DNA of 64,000 nucleotides from CALHVX01 sp051027215 (GTDB lineage Bacteria > Pseudomonadota > Gammaproteobacteria > Pseudomonadales > Azotimanducaceae). Both the position numbers and the translations under genes were made by a program. Under the pieces are notes generated by a model, which saw only the letters and a program-made list of their open reading frames with translations, was not told the DNA's origin and did not search any database. Positions 43,045 to 52,324 of the stretch are shown here, in pieces; positions within the stretch are counted from its first letter, which is position 1; each line of letters begins with the position of its first letter. The stretch is taken from the NCBI GenBank assembly GCA_051027215.1, contig JBPCXR010000086.1, positions 1 to 64,000 of the forward strand, written 5' to 3'.

Positions 43045-43710
43045 GTGACTAGCGCAGATACGGCAGCAAATGCAGGTGCTGGCTCAGCAGCAGGTGGCAT
43101 CAGTGCAATCGACAGCGCTGCACCGCCGAACACTCAGCGCCGCTACTTTTTGATCGGACTGACATCGGTGGTAGGCGCCGCAGGTGTGGTTGGTGCGGCG
43201 GTTCCCTTCGTACGCTCCTGGGTTCCCAGTGCAAAAGCCAGGGCTGCTGGCGCCCCAATACGAGTCGATATATCCAAGCTGCAGCCCGGTGAACTCATGG
43301 GGCCAATCCCCGCCTGGCGCGGTCAGCCAGTATTTGTCTTGGCGCGTACCCCGCAGGTTTTGGAGAATCTTGAGGCCATTGGCGATGCGCTCGCTGACCC
43401 CGACTCAGAAGTGCAGTCACAGACGCCTGAATTTGCCAAAAACACCTACCGCTCTAGGCGCCCAGAGATCGGTGTCTATCTCGGGCTCTGTACCCACCTG
43501 GGTTGTTCGCCGAAGTACCAAACCGAAGTGAGCGCGTCCTCAGCGGGTGAATGGCAAGGCAGTTTCTTTTGCCCATGTCACGGAAGCCGTTTCGATCTAG
43601 CCGGCAGGGTGGCTAAGGGCGTACCGGCGCCTAGCAATCTGTTGGTGCCCCCCTACCGCTTCGAGAGCGAGAACGTCATCGTGATTGGCGAAGAAGAAGG
43701 TGCTGCCTAA
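43045..43710 (+). CDS. petA: Ubiquinol-cytochrome c reductase Rieske iron-sulfur subunit
   Basis: A 221-residue Rieske protein of the bc1 complex. The [2Fe-2S] ligands are in CTHLGC and CPCHGS, followed by the Pro-rich loop PAPSNLLVPPY. A membrane anchor (about 35-58) follows a twin-arginine-like QRRYFLIG, as expected for Tat-inserted Rieske proteins. The first 30 residues are an Ala/Gly-rich extension not typical of the family; the GTG at 43045 has a strong G-rich ribosome-binding site, so the extension is probably real. Confidence 0.95.
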   Translation: MTSADTAANAGAGSAAGGISAIDSAAPPNTQRRYFLIGLTSVVGAAGVVGAAVPFVRSWVPSAKARAAGAPIRVDISKLQPGELMGPIPAWRGQPVFVLARTPQVLENLEAIGDALADPDSEVQSQTPEFAKNTYRSRRPEIGVYLGLCTHLGCSPKYQTEVSASSAGEWQGSFFCPCHGSRFDLAGRVAKGVPAPSNLLVPPYRFESENVIVIGEEEGAA

Positions 43711-44975
43711 TGGCTAACACTCCACAGCAAACGCCCAACGCTTTTACCAAGTTCATGGGCTGGTTGGATGCTCGTTTTCCCGCCACAGAAACCTGGGAGT
43801 ACCACCTTTCCAAGTATTACGCCCCGAAGAACCATAACTTTTGGTATCTGATGGGCTGGATCGCCACGATTGTGTTGGTCAATCAGCTGCTCACCGGCAT
43901 TTGGCTAACCATGAGCTATGTACCCAGCGGTGAAGGCGCCTTTGCCTCGGTTGAGTACATCATGCGAGATGTAGACTACGGCTGGTTGTTGCGCTATTTG
44001 CATTCCACCGGCGCTTCAGCGTTTTTCGTGGTGGTGTATCTGCACATGTTCCGCGGACTGTTGTACGGCAGCTATCAAGCGCCGCGCGAGTTGCTGTGGC
44101 TTATTGGTATGGCGATTTTCATCGCCCTCATGGCGGAAGGCTTCTTCGGCTATCTGCTACCCTGGGGCAACATGTCTTACTGGGGAGCGCAGGTCATCGT
44201 TTCTTTGGTCGGGGCGATACCGGTAGTCGGCCCTGATCTGATGGAATGGGTGCGCGGCGACTTCTTGATGTCGGGCATAACCCTCAACCGTTTCTTTGCC
44301 CTGCACGTTGTTGCCTTACCGCTGGTATTGGTCATGCTGGTGTTCGTGCACTTCGTGGCGCTGCATCACGTTGGTTCAAACAACCCCGATGGCATTGAAA
44401 TCAAAGCGACTAAAGATGCTAACGGCGTGCCGGTAGATGGCTTGCCCTTCTGGCCCTATACGGTTACCCATGACATTCATGCCACCGTCGTATTCCTGTT
44501 TATTTTCTGCGCCGTCGTGTTCTTCGCGCCAGAGATGGGCGGCTACTTCATTGAGAAGCCAAACTTCGAAGAAGCGAATCCGCTGAAAACGCCGGATCAC
44601 ATCGCGCCGGTGTGGTACTACACGCCTTACTACGCCATGTTGCGAGCAGCTACCTATCCACTGTTTGGCTTAGACGCGAAGTTTTGGGGTTTCGTGGTTA
44701 TGGCGGCTGCCATTTTGGTGCCAGCGGTATTGCCTTGGCTCGACCGCAGCAAGGTCAAATCTATGCGCTATAAGGGCATGGGTTCCAAAATCATGTTGGG
44801 CCTGTTTGTTATCTCGTTTTTCATCTTGGGGTATCTGGGTACCATTGCGCCATCCACCGAAGCCACGCTGCTGGCCCAGTTCTGTACCATCATTTACTTC
44901 GCCTATTTCGTGTTGATGCCGTGGTATACGCGAGTCGAAAAGACGAAACCGGTACCAGATCGGGTGACGGGCTGA
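43710..44975 (+). CDS. petB: Ubiquinol-cytochrome c reductase cytochrome b
   Basis: A 421-residue cytochrome b with eight expected transmembrane helices. Haem ligand histidines lie in HSTGASAFFVVVYLHMFRGL and RFFALHVVALPLVLVMLVFVHF. The Qo-site motif is in the PEWYY position, here reading PVWYY (IAPVWYYTPYYAML). Overlapping TAATG and TGATG junctions link it to petA and petC. Confidence 0.96.
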   Translation: MANTPQQTPNAFTKFMGWLDARFPATETWEYHLSKYYAPKNHNFWYLMGWIATIVLVNQLLTGIWLTMSYVPSGEGAFASVEYIMRDVDYGWLLRYLHSTGASAFFVVVYLHMFRGLLYGSYQAPRELLWLIGMAIFIALMAEGFFGYLLPWGNMSYWGAQVIVSLVGAIPVVGPDLMEWVRGDFLMSGITLNRFFALHVVALPLVLVMLVFVHFVALHHVGSNNPDGIEIKATKDANGVPVDGLPFWPYTVTHDIHATVVFLFIFCAVVFFAPEMGGYFIEKPNFEEANPLKTPDHIAPVWYYTPYYAMLRAATYPLFGLDAKFWGFVVMAAAILVPAVLPWLDRSKVKSMRYKGMGSKIMLGLFVISFFILGYLGTIAPSTEATLLAQFCTIIYFAYFVLMPWYTRVEKTKPVPDRVTG

Positions 44976-45853
44976 TGGCTGTTGAACAATTGCGCAGACA
45001 AAAAAGCATGATGCAATCCGAACAGACTGGCGTTCCACACGCGCTACATGGGCTGAAAAAGGCCGCCTTGGCGATCGCAATGGTTCTGCTGTCTTTGTTC
45101 GCTGCGACCACCGCTCAAGCGGCTACAGAAAACCTCTGGCCTATGGAGTCATTTGATCCAGACTTAGAGAATCTCCCTTCTTTGCAGAACGGGTTTCGGC
45201 TGTATGCAAACTACTGCCTGGGGTGTCATTCGTTGAAGTTCCAGCGCTACGAGCGCACCGCTGACGACTTGCAGATTCCACATGAGATCGCGATGGAAAC
45301 CCTGGTTTTCACGGATCAAAAAATTGGCCAGCTGATGACCACAGCAATGGATCCTGAAAAGGCCAAAGCCTGGTTTGGAGCGCCACCGCCGGATTTGACC
45401 ATGGTTGCACGGGTGCGAGGCAATGAGTGGATATACAACTACCTGAAGACTTTTTACGTAGACGAGACACGTCCCCTCGGCGTTAACAATAAAGTGTTCC
45501 CTAACGTTGGCATGCCTCATGTAATGGCTGATTTGCAGGGCGTGCAGCGAGAAGGCTGTCTGCAGGTTCCCAAAATCGCCGCCAACGGTGGGGAAATGAG
45601 GGATCCTCTGGAGCCAGGAAAGTCCATCACAGAAGAGCGCTGTGGGTTGCTAACGGTTGAAGAAGGCACGGGAGCCTACGATGCCGACCAGTTCGACGCA
45701 GCGGTCTACGATCTAACCAACTTTTTGTACTACGTTGGTGAACCCAGCCGGCTCGAGCGGCAACGATTGGGCGTATTTGTCCTGTTGTTCTTAGTGCTCC
45801 TTGGATGTTGCACGTACTTGCTGAACCGTGAGTTCTGGAAGGGAATCCATTAA
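44975..45853 (+). CDS. petC: Cytochrome c1
   Basis: A 292-residue c1 subunit. The signal peptide ends at TTAQA after a long n-region. The haem site is YCLGCHS with the family tail LKFQRY; the distal Met lies in GMPHVM. One C-terminal helix (LGVFVLLFLVLLGCCTYLL) anchors it, ending in the conserved LNREFWKGIH. The start at 44975 overlaps the petB stop (TGATG); ATGs at 45008 and 45011 could give a shorter signal peptide. Confidence 0.95.
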   Translation: MAVEQLRRQKSMMQSEQTGVPHALHGLKKAALAIAMVLLSLFAATTAQAATENLWPMESFDPDLENLPSLQNGFRLYANYCLGCHSLKFQRYERTADDLQIPHEIAMETLVFTDQKIGQLMTTAMDPEKAKAWFGAPPPDLTMVARVRGNEWIYNYLKTFYVDETRPLGVNNKVFPNVGMPHVMADLQGVQREGCLQVPKIAANGGEMRDPLEPGKSITEERCGLLTVEEGTGAYDADQFDAAVYDLTNFLYYVGEPSRLERQRLGVFVLLFLVLLGCCTYLLNREFWKGIH

Positions 45854-45861
45854 CTGGCGCA

Positions 45862-45878
45862 GTCACCCAACGGGTGGC
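45862..45878 (+). terminator. Weak hairpin after petC
   Basis: CACCC and GGGTG around AAC, extended by a G-T and a G-C pair, make a 7-bp stem 9 nt after the petC stop. No U-run follows, so it may only attenuate transcription into sspA, whose start is at 45925. Confidence 0.3.
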
Positions 45879-45924
45879 GTTCTGTGATCTGCACTGACCT
45901 CTCCATAGAAGAAAGTGAGACCCT

Positions 45925-46530
45925 ATGACTCTATATTCGGACGCCCGCGATCATTACTCACACCGGGTCCGCATGGTTCTGGCCGAGAAGGGCGTGACGA
46001 TCGACATCGTGGATGTCGATCCTTCCAGCAAGCCAGAGGACCTGGCTGAAGTTAATCCCTATAACAGCTTGCCAACCTTGCTGGATCGGGATCTTGTGCT
46101 CTATGAGGCCAACGTCATCATGGAGTATCTGGACGAACGCTTTCCCCATCCACCATTGCTGCCGGTGTACCCAGTACAGCGCGCGCTCTCACGCCTATGG
46201 ATCACCCGGGTTGAGAAGGAGTGGAGTCATCGACTGGACGTGCTGATGGCAGGCAAGGGCAGAGAGACCATTATCAGCAAAGCGCGCAAAGAGTTGCGCG
46301 AGAGCATTATTAGCATTGCGCCAATATTTGCCGAGAAACCGTTCTTTATGAACGAAGAATTCACCTTGGTGGACTGCTGCGTCGCCCCAATATTGTGGCG
46401 TTTAGATGAAGTGGGAATCAGTTTGCCCGAGCGCTCTACGCGGCCGTTGCAGAAATACATGCAGATGATGTTCGAGCGGGATTCGTTCCGCGCGAGCCTG
46501 ACTGAAGCAGAATTGGAAATGCGCGAATGA
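45925..46530 (+). CDS. sspA: Stringent starvation protein A
   Basis: A 201-residue glutathione-S-transferase-fold protein that binds RNA polymerase and modulates stress transcription. The thioredoxin-like N-terminal part is TLYSDARDHYSHRVRMVLAEKGV, then VNPYNSLPTLLDRDLVLYEANVIMEYLDERFPHPPLLP, the typical SspA region. It follows petABC, as in Pseudomonas and many relatives. The stop overlaps sspB (ATGA). Confidence 0.95.
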   Translation: MTLYSDARDHYSHRVRMVLAEKGVTIDIVDVDPSSKPEDLAEVNPYNSLPTLLDRDLVLYEANVIMEYLDERFPHPPLLPVYPVQRALSRLWITRVEKEWSHRLDVLMAGKGRETIISKARKELRESIISIAPIFAEKPFFMNEEFTLVDCCVAPILWRLDEVGISLPERSTRPLQKYMQMMFERDSFRASLTEAELEMRE

Positions 46531-47003
46531 AGTCCCGTCGCCCTTATCTTATCCGAGCGCTATACGAGTGGATTGTCGATAGCGACGCAACACCGTTCAT
46601 TCTGGTTAAGGTCAACGGTCCTGGCGTTGTTGTGCCACCGGATTATGTGACGGATGGTCAGATTACCCTGAACATCGCACCCACTGCGGTTCGAGATCTA
46701 GTAATCGGTGACGACATGATGACCTTTGATGGTCGTTTTTCTGGTCAGTCCGTTGCGGTGACTGTGCCGCTAGGCAGCATTGGCGCTGTCTATGCTCGAG
46801 AAACCGGTGATGGCATGTTGTTCGACACCGAGCGCGCACGGAACAGCGAAGTCGAGGATCAGCCTGGTGGTCTGGAAGCGGTGGAAGATGCTGGGGAAAC
46901 CGACGGCATGATTTTGGGATCCATTGCGAACGCTGCGGAACCCGGTTCTGCCAGCGAATCGAAGGCCGCTCGTCGAGCGCCACACCTTAAAGTGGTTAAG
47001 TAG
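46527..47003 (+). CDS. sspB: ClpXP adaptor SspB
   Basis: A 158-residue adaptor that delivers ssrA-tagged peptides to ClpXP. The folded part begins RPYLIRALYEWIVDSDATPFI and ends near GAVYARETGDGM. A flexible acidic linker follows, then the C-terminal ClpX-binding tail APHLKVVK, matching the known XB motif. Convergent with dolP, 7 bp apart. Confidence 0.95.
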   Translation: MKSRRPYLIRALYEWIVDSDATPFILVKVNGPGVVVPPDYVTDGQITLNIAPTAVRDLVIGDDMMTFDGRFSGQSVAVTVPLGSIGAVYARETGDGMLFDTERARNSEVEDQPGGLEAVEDAGETDGMILGSIANAAEPGSASESKAARRAPHLKVVK

Positions 47004-47010
47004 CAGCGCC

Positions 47011-47583
47011 CTAGGCGTCGTCCAAATACTCGAACACTTTAACGATTTTCTGCACGCCGTATACGGACCGGGCAACATCTACAACTGGTTCGGCTTGCTC
47101 GCGCGGTAAGAGACCAAGCAGGTATACCACGCCGTTTTCGGTTACTACCTTAACTCGAGTTGCCGGCGTCTTTTTCGCTGCAAGAAGTTTCGACTTGACC
47201 TTGGCCGTCAGCCAGCTGTCATTTGAACGAGCGAGATAAGAGATCGGTCCGCCAATTTCCAGCTCATTGTGCACCCGGCGTACCTTGGGGATGGCGCGTG
47301 CTAGGTTTTCTGCCTTAGCTCTGAGCGGTTCGCTACTTACCTGACCGGCAAGCAGGACGACGCCGTTGTAACTCACCACGACGAGGTGTGCGGACTTGAA
47401 ACCTGGATCCCCGCGGCGAATGTCGGCACGCACTATGCGTTCTAGCATTTGGTCATCAATGATCGTGCCAGGGGTGCGGATGCGCGGGTCGTTGCTAATG
47501 GTGCTGCAGCCGGCCAGGCACAACAGCAGCGCTAGCGGGAGCATGCACGCTATGCGACAGAGGTTAGATTGCCTCGAATGCAT
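47011..47583 (-). CDS. dolP: BON-domain outer-membrane lipoprotein DolP (YraP)
   Basis: A lipoprotein of about 190 residues with lipobox LCLAGC followed by Ser-Thr, and two BON domains (about 45-112 and 122-190), as in E. coli DolP, which supports BAM function and envelope integrity. The ATG at 47583 gives a good signal peptide (MHSRQSNLCR then hydrophobic); an ATG at 47598 would extend the overlap with yraN. The SIS-domain gene (diaA/gmhA-like) that usually sits between yraN and dolP is absent. Confidence 0.9.
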   Translation of the reverse strand: MHSRQSNLCRIACMLPLALLLCLAGCSTISNDPRIRTPGTIIDDQMLERIVRADIRRGDPGFKSAHLVVVSYNGVVLLAGQVSSEPLRAKAENLARAIPKVRRVHNELEIGGPISYLARSNDSWLTAKVKSKLLAAKKTPATRVKVVTENGVVYLLGLLPREQAEPVVDVARSVYGVQKIVKVFEYLDDA

Positions 47584-48022
47584 CTTGTATCCATTCAATG
47601 TGCCACTTGGCGTTTGCAGTGTAGTTTGGATGCCGCATTGAGATCACGTCAAATCGACACATAGGCAGACCGCCGTCAGCAGCAGCGGTTCCCTGCTTGA
47701 GCAGATAATACTTGGCGGCGCGCACGAGCTTTTGTTGCTTCCTGTGCGTCACGCTTTCAGCGCCACTGCCGAAATCAAGTTGGTTGCGCAGTCGAACCTC
47801 AGCAAAGACCAACAGCTGCTGCGAGTGGGACTGTGCCGCCGCAACGATATCGATCTCACCGAGCCGGCAACTAAAGTTGCGCTCGACAATGCACAAGCCT
47901 TTGCGTCGCAAATAGCGTGCGGCAACCTCTTCAGCTTCTGCGCCTTGTTGCGTGCGTGTGCTGGTTATCGGGCGCTGACTCGGGGAACGGGAATGAGGCG
48001 CTGCTGCGCGATCATTCCCCAA
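47564..48022 (-). CDS. yraN: YraN-family endonuclease-fold protein
   Basis: A UPF0102/YraN protein (152 residues from the listed start) with a restriction-endonuclease-like fold of unclear role. The motif order GAEAEEVAARYLRRKGL, FSCRLGEIDIVA and LLVFAEVRLR corresponds to the E..GEID..E/VR catalytic-like pattern. CRFDVISM and IEWIQDAF follow. Start assignment is awkward: the only conventional start before the domain is TTG at 48022, which makes a 58-nt overlap with lpoA. Confidence 0.85.
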   Translation of the reverse strand: MGNDRAAAPHSRSPSQRPITSTRTQQGAEAEEVAARYLRRKGLCIVERNFSCRLGEIDIVAAAQSHSQQLLVFAEVRLRNQLDFGSGAESVTHRKQQKLVRAAKYYLLKQGTAAADGGLPMCRFDVISMRHPNYTANAKWHIEWIQDAFEAI

Positions 48023-50001
48023 GACAGCTCGCGGGTGAACCTGCCATCAGGCTGCACGTTCAGTGCGCCGCTGGCACCACTAAAGCTGAGATCCCGATGA
48101 TTGACCAATATGGGCAATCGATCGGCGATCTGATAAGCATCGTTACCCAGTGCATAGAGGGCGGCTAAATTGTTGCCGGATAGTCGAAACGCCTGGGTGA
48201 CTTCGTTCGCCACCGGATTGCCGTTTACAAACCAGGGCAGCTCCGTAATCTGGAACCCAGAGAGTCCGGCGAGATCTTTAGGTTTTGCACCCCGAGTCGC
48301 CTGACCTGTGGCATATATTGGCAAATGATCGCCAAAGTGGAACTTGAGCGCGGGCATGAGCACTTTGGCTTCGGTGTTGTTGACCAGCGCGATGACAGCA
48401 TCGAGGTCTTGACGTGCCCGCGGGACAAACTCGATGTGAGTGCCGATCTGCCGAAACACCTGCTGCGAGCGAAGGTGACTTTCTTCTACGAACATGCCGC
48501 GACCCACGGCTTCGGTAACGGTTTTAGCATTGGCGAAGGGCTCAACGGTAGCGCCCTCACCGAGTAGCGATTGCAATCTGGCCGCGGCCCGCATAGACCA
48601 TTCCTGTTCGCTGTGTACGATCAACACGCGCGTGCGCCCCTGTAGCATCAGCTGCCTGGCAAGGGTATCGGCCTCGTCCTCGATCGCTAGACCCAGCTGC
48701 AGAACGTTCGCCTGTGCACGCTGGCCGCTGGCCAAATAGTTCAACGCCAGCACCGGAAGCTCGGGATTAAGGGCTTGTAGGCTGTCGACATTGGGTTTGG
48801 ACAGTGGGCCGATGAGTACCTGCGCGCCTTGGGTTAGTGCCAGTTCGAACAGTTCGGGCAAAGGCTGCGCAGCGCTGTCGTAGAAGCGTGCGCTGAGCCT
48901 GGCATTGTCGGCGAGCTGGGCGGCGATAAAGCCGTTACGAACTGCATTTCCTGCGGCGGACAGTGGCCCAGACAGCGGCAACAATAGTGCAACGCTATTA
49001 GTTTCGCTGCGTGACTCGAGAATTGCGGCTAGGGATCCAGGCCAGGGATACTGCGCAGCGTGGGCGCTGTAGCGGCGCTGCCACTGGGTAATCGACTGCT
49101 GTTGTTCGGTAAGTGAATTTCCCTGGGCGCTGGCTTGGCGTAGCGCCCACCAGCCCTGGTGCTTGCGGCTCGGTAACCTGTTGTTGGCGCTTGCAACGCT
49201 GGCGGGTGTCAGATTGAGGTAATGCCAGATCTGTTCATTCAAACGCAGCGCGTCCTGCTTCTCCTGAGGTAGCACGCGCGTTTGTGTTGTGGGCAGATCG
49301 AGGTTCGGGGCCGCTGCAACAGTTGCCTCAGCGCTTGTGCCCGGTGCTGGGATGTGAGTGCTGTCATCTAGATCTGCAGGAGTTAAGCCGGTGTTAGGGG
49401 CGAGGGGCGCCGGCGACGCAACGAAGGATGGGCCAAACCAAGGTGCTGCGATAAATGCGGAAGTTTCTTCGAGCTGAATTAGTTGATTTGCGGCGCAATC
49501 CCAAACTTCGCGAGCTGCGCAAACGGCCGCTTGCAGTACTGTCGTTTCAATCGCAGAAGGATCGCGTCCGCCCAGCTCGGCTAAGGCCGGGTCGCGGTTT
49601 TGCAGCCACTGTTGCGCCCCTTCTGGATCACCTTTGTGCAGCGCCAGGGCTGCCTGCAAGTAGGCAAAGCGCAGGAACAGATCGGCACGTTGATTGGCAT
49701 CAGCAGCGCTGGCTAAGGCGGCCTCCGTGCCGCTCCAGTCACGTTGCGCCATGTATGCATCTGCTGCGCTCAGGTACAGTGCAGTGGCTGACAGGCCTGA
49801 TGCTGTGGCCGCCTGTTGCATGAGTTGATCGCCGCTGACGTTGTCGGTTGCTCGCGCTAGCTCAGGTAGCCTGCTCGGCGCGCTTGCGGTTGGGCCTGAG
49901 GGCGTGCTCTGACAAGCTGAGCCGAAGAGCAGCAAAGCGCAGATGCTGGCTCGCAAGAGCTTGGCCGCTGGCCCATGTTTAACCGGATGAAATGGAAGCA
50001 T
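47965..50001 (-). CDS. lpoA: Penicillin-binding protein activator LpoA
   Basis: A 678-residue outer-membrane lipoprotein that stimulates PBP1A. The lipobox is FGSAC near residue 30. An N-terminal TPR-like helical half (about 55-330) is followed by a periplasmic-binding-protein fold (about 340-660) with VALLLPLSGPLSAAGNAVRNGFIAA, QVLIGPLSKPNVDSLQAL and LPIYATGQAT. A Pro/Thr/Ala-rich stretch lies at about 190-235. It is divergent from rsmI, as expected. Confidence 0.92.
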   Translation of the reverse strand: MLPFHPVKHGPAAKLLRASICALLLFGSACQSTPSGPTASAPSRLPELARATDNVSGDQLMQQAATASGLSATALYLSAADAYMAQRDWSGTEAALASAADANQRADLFLRFAYLQAALALHKGDPEGAQQWLQNRDPALAELGGRDPSAIETTVLQAAVCAAREVWDCAANQLIQLEETSAFIAAPWFGPSFVASPAPLAPNTGLTPADLDDSTHIPAPGTSAEATVAAAPNLDLPTTQTRVLPQEKQDALRLNEQIWHYLNLTPASVASANNRLPSRKHQGWWALRQASAQGNSLTEQQQSITQWQRRYSAHAAQYPWPGSLAAILESRSETNSVALLLPLSGPLSAAGNAVRNGFIAAQLADNARLSARFYDSAAQPLPELFELALTQGAQVLIGPLSKPNVDSLQALNPELPVLALNYLASGQRAQANVLQLGLAIEDEADTLARQLMLQGRTRVLIVHSEQEWSMRAAARLQSLLGEGATVEPFANAKTVTEAVGRGMFVEESHLRSQQVFRQIGTHIEFVPRARQDLDAVIALVNNTEAKVLMPALKFHFGDHLPIYATGQATRGAKPKDLAGLSGFQITELPWFVNGNPVANEVTQAFRLSGNNLAALYALGNDAYQIADRLPILVNHRDLSFSGASGALNVQPDGRFTRELSWGMIAQQRLIPVPRVSAR

Positions 50002-50038
50002 GGTGAGTACCCAACCCTTAACAAGTGGCGAGATTTAA

Positions 50039-50878
50039 ATGAGTGGCACGTTGTTTGTTGTCGCAACACCCATTGGAAACCTCGAAGACCTGTCGCGTCG
50101 AGGGCTTACTACCCTGGAGCGGGTGCAGACGATCGCCTGTGAGGATACCAGACGCACCGGAACGCTGCTGTCTCTGTTAGACGTTACCCGCCCCGCGGAA
50201 CAGCGCCTGCTAGCCTGCCATGAGCACAACGAAGCCGAAGTGGTGCCGCAAATATTGCGCGAGCTGCGTGCAGGCAAAGATGTCGCATTGGTTTCTGATG
50301 CCGGAACGCCGTTGCTCAGTGATCCGGGCTATACGTTGTTGCAAGCGGCTTGGCAAGAAGGCGTTAACGTAGTTCCGGTACCTGGGCCTTCTGCACCTTT
50401 GGCGTTGTTGTCGGTTTGTCCACTAGCGGCGATGCCGTTTCTATTTGCAGGGTTTTTGCCAAGCAAGGGCTCGAAGCGTCGCTCGATGCTCGTAGAGCTT
50501 GGGCAATCCGGCGTAGCGCTAGTGCTGTTTGAATCACCTCACCGCATCCTCGACTGTCTGGCAGATGTTGCGCTCGCGTTGCCGCCGCGCAGAGTATTCG
50601 TCGGACGTGAAGTGACGAAGAAGTTCGAACGCTTTTATACGGGAGATCCCCAACTCGTGGCTGAGCAGTTGCTTGCGGAAGACGCGGTACGCGGCGAGTT
50701 TGCTTTAGTGATTGAAAAATCCAGTCAGGCAGATGCACCACAAAGCTTGGACGGGCGCGATGAGAAGACGTTCAGACTGCTGGTGAAAGAGCTTGGACCG
50801 AGCAAGGCCGCAAAACTAATGGCCCAGTTGTGCGACATGAACCGCTCTGCGCTTTACGATCTAGCCCAACGTTGGTGA
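50039..50878 (+). CDS. rsmI: 16S rRNA (cytidine-2'-O)-methyltransferase RsmI
   Basis: A 279-residue SAM-dependent enzyme that methylates C1402 of 16S rRNA. It has the tetrapyrrole-methylase fold: LFVVATPIGNLEDLSRRG, ACEDTRRTGTLL, VALVSDAGTPLLSDPG, VPVPGPSAPLALL and FAGFLPSKGSKR are the standard blocks. The C-terminal extension ends in a small helical domain. It lies upstream of rnpB, the usual order. Confidence 0.96.
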   Translation: MSGTLFVVATPIGNLEDLSRRGLTTLERVQTIACEDTRRTGTLLSLLDVTRPAEQRLLACHEHNEAEVVPQILRELRAGKDVALVSDAGTPLLSDPGYTLLQAAWQEGVNVVPVPGPSAPLALLSVCPLAAMPFLFAGFLPSKGSKRRSMLVELGQSGVALVLFESPHRILDCLADVALALPPRRVFVGREVTKKFERFYTGDPQLVAEQLLAEDAVRGEFALVIEKSSQADAPQSLDGRDEKTFRLLVKELGPSKAAKLMAQLCDMNRSALYDLAQRW

Positions 50879-50969
50879 TGATTGGGTGATTCTCTGAAGG
50901 TGCGCGTCGGCCCTTAGTCGCCCGCTGTGTCTAACAAAACGGTCAACGGTCTTTCGAAGATGGCAACTC

Positions 50970-50998
50970 TAGGCAAATGCCTAACACGCAGGTACAGT
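50970..50998 (+). promoter_or_regulatory. Possible promoter of the RNase P RNA gene
   Basis: TAGGCA (50970-50975, 4 of 6 consensus) and TACAGT (50993-50998) are separated by 17 bp. The predicted RNA starts 7 nt after the -10. The match is modest and rests mainly on position. Confidence 0.4.
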
Positions 50999-51004
50999 AA
51001 CCCT

Positions 51005-51430
<426 letters not shown>

Positions 51431-51614
51431 TTTATTACTTTTTAAGCTAACGTGCAGTAAAACCGGTCTAAAACAGTCTCAAACCTAAGACCATTTCGAG
51501 AAGCGACTGTCTAGCCGATGTTTTAACTCGGAATTGAAACCCGAATTAAGCGGAATATTCCGAAAAATCTCTTTAAATTCCGACAGTTAAGGTGCCCGCG
51601 CAGGCCGAACGGTC

Positions 51615-51642
51615 TTGACTGTGAACCTCTCCCTTTTAATAT
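51615..51642 (+). promoter_or_regulatory. Pmra promoter of the dcw cluster
   Basis: TTGACT (51615-51620) and TAATAT (51637-51642) are 16 bp apart, a strong sigma-70 promoter. Predicted transcription starts near 51649, directly before the MraZ boxes, and leaves a leader of about 215 nt before mraZ. The rest of the 435-bp gap after rnpB (51431-51865) shows no gene. Confidence 0.75.
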
Positions 51643-51650
51643 CCCTGTCG

Positions 51651-51680
51651 TGGGAAATGGTGGAGGAAGGTGGTTGCGAA
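51651..51680 (+). promoter_or_regulatory. Triple MraZ-binding box
   Basis: Three direct repeats with exact 10-bp phasing, TGGGAAATGG, TGGAGGAAGG and TGGTTGCGAA, start at about +2 of Pmra. This matches the known MraZ operator design of three to four TGGGN boxes spaced by 5 bp downstream of the mra promoter. It implies autorepression of mraZ and the division genes. Confidence 0.75.
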
Positions 51681-51865
51681 GCCCCAACTGCCTCTTTTTC
51701 TGAATTGCATAAATCCGAGTTCTGGCAGAAAGACGCTAATAGGCGCCTTTTGACGGCAAAACTTGGCTAATTGGACCCTTTTTACACGTTTTCGACACGA
51801 ATGGCTCTAGTGGACTGCCCCATGGCGCGCTCGCTGGCCATAAATGATGCACCTGCCGAGGTACG

Positions 51866-52324
51866 ATGTTCAGAGGCATTGCCAGTGCTAGTTTGGATGC
51901 GAAAGGTCGCATGCCGGTGCCTACCCTATACCGGGAGGACATCCTTGGTCGCGCCGCCGGAAAAGTGGTCGTAACCATCGATCTGGCCGAAAACTGCCTA
52001 CTGCTCTACAGCGCGCCGGAATGGGACCAGGTCCAGCGCCGCATCGACAAATTGCCGAATTTCGGCTCGAAAGGGCGAACGCTGCAGCGTTTGTTCGTAG
52101 GTCACGCCACGGATTTGCAGTTAGATGGCAACGGCCGAATTTTGCTACCGCAGATGCTCCGTGATCACGCCGGCTTAAGCCGCAAAGTCGTCACCGTTGG
52201 CCAGGGCAACAAGATTGAGCTGTGGAGCGAAGAGGTCTGGAACGACGGCAAGGAAGAGTGGCTCAGCCCTGCCGGCCGCCAGGCGCTGCTCGACAGCGAC
52301 GAGTTCGGGAGCCTGCAGATCTGA
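51866..52324 (+). CDS. mraZ: Transcriptional regulator MraZ
   Basis: A 152-residue regulator with two AbrB/SpoVT-like halves. The signature ASLDAKGRMPVPTLYRE and its partner LQLDGNGRILLPQMLRDHAGL contain the two DNA-binding DxxGR motifs. MraZ forms ring oligomers and represses its own operon. GAGGTACG precedes the ATG. It overlaps rsmH (TGATG). Confidence 0.96.
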   Translation: MFRGIASASLDAKGRMPVPTLYREDILGRAAGKVVVTIDLAENCLLLYSAPEWDQVQRRIDKLPNFGSKGRTLQRLFVGHATDLQLDGNGRILLPQMLRDHAGLSRKVVTVGQGNKIELWSEEVWNDGKEEWLSPAGRQALLDSDEFGSLQI

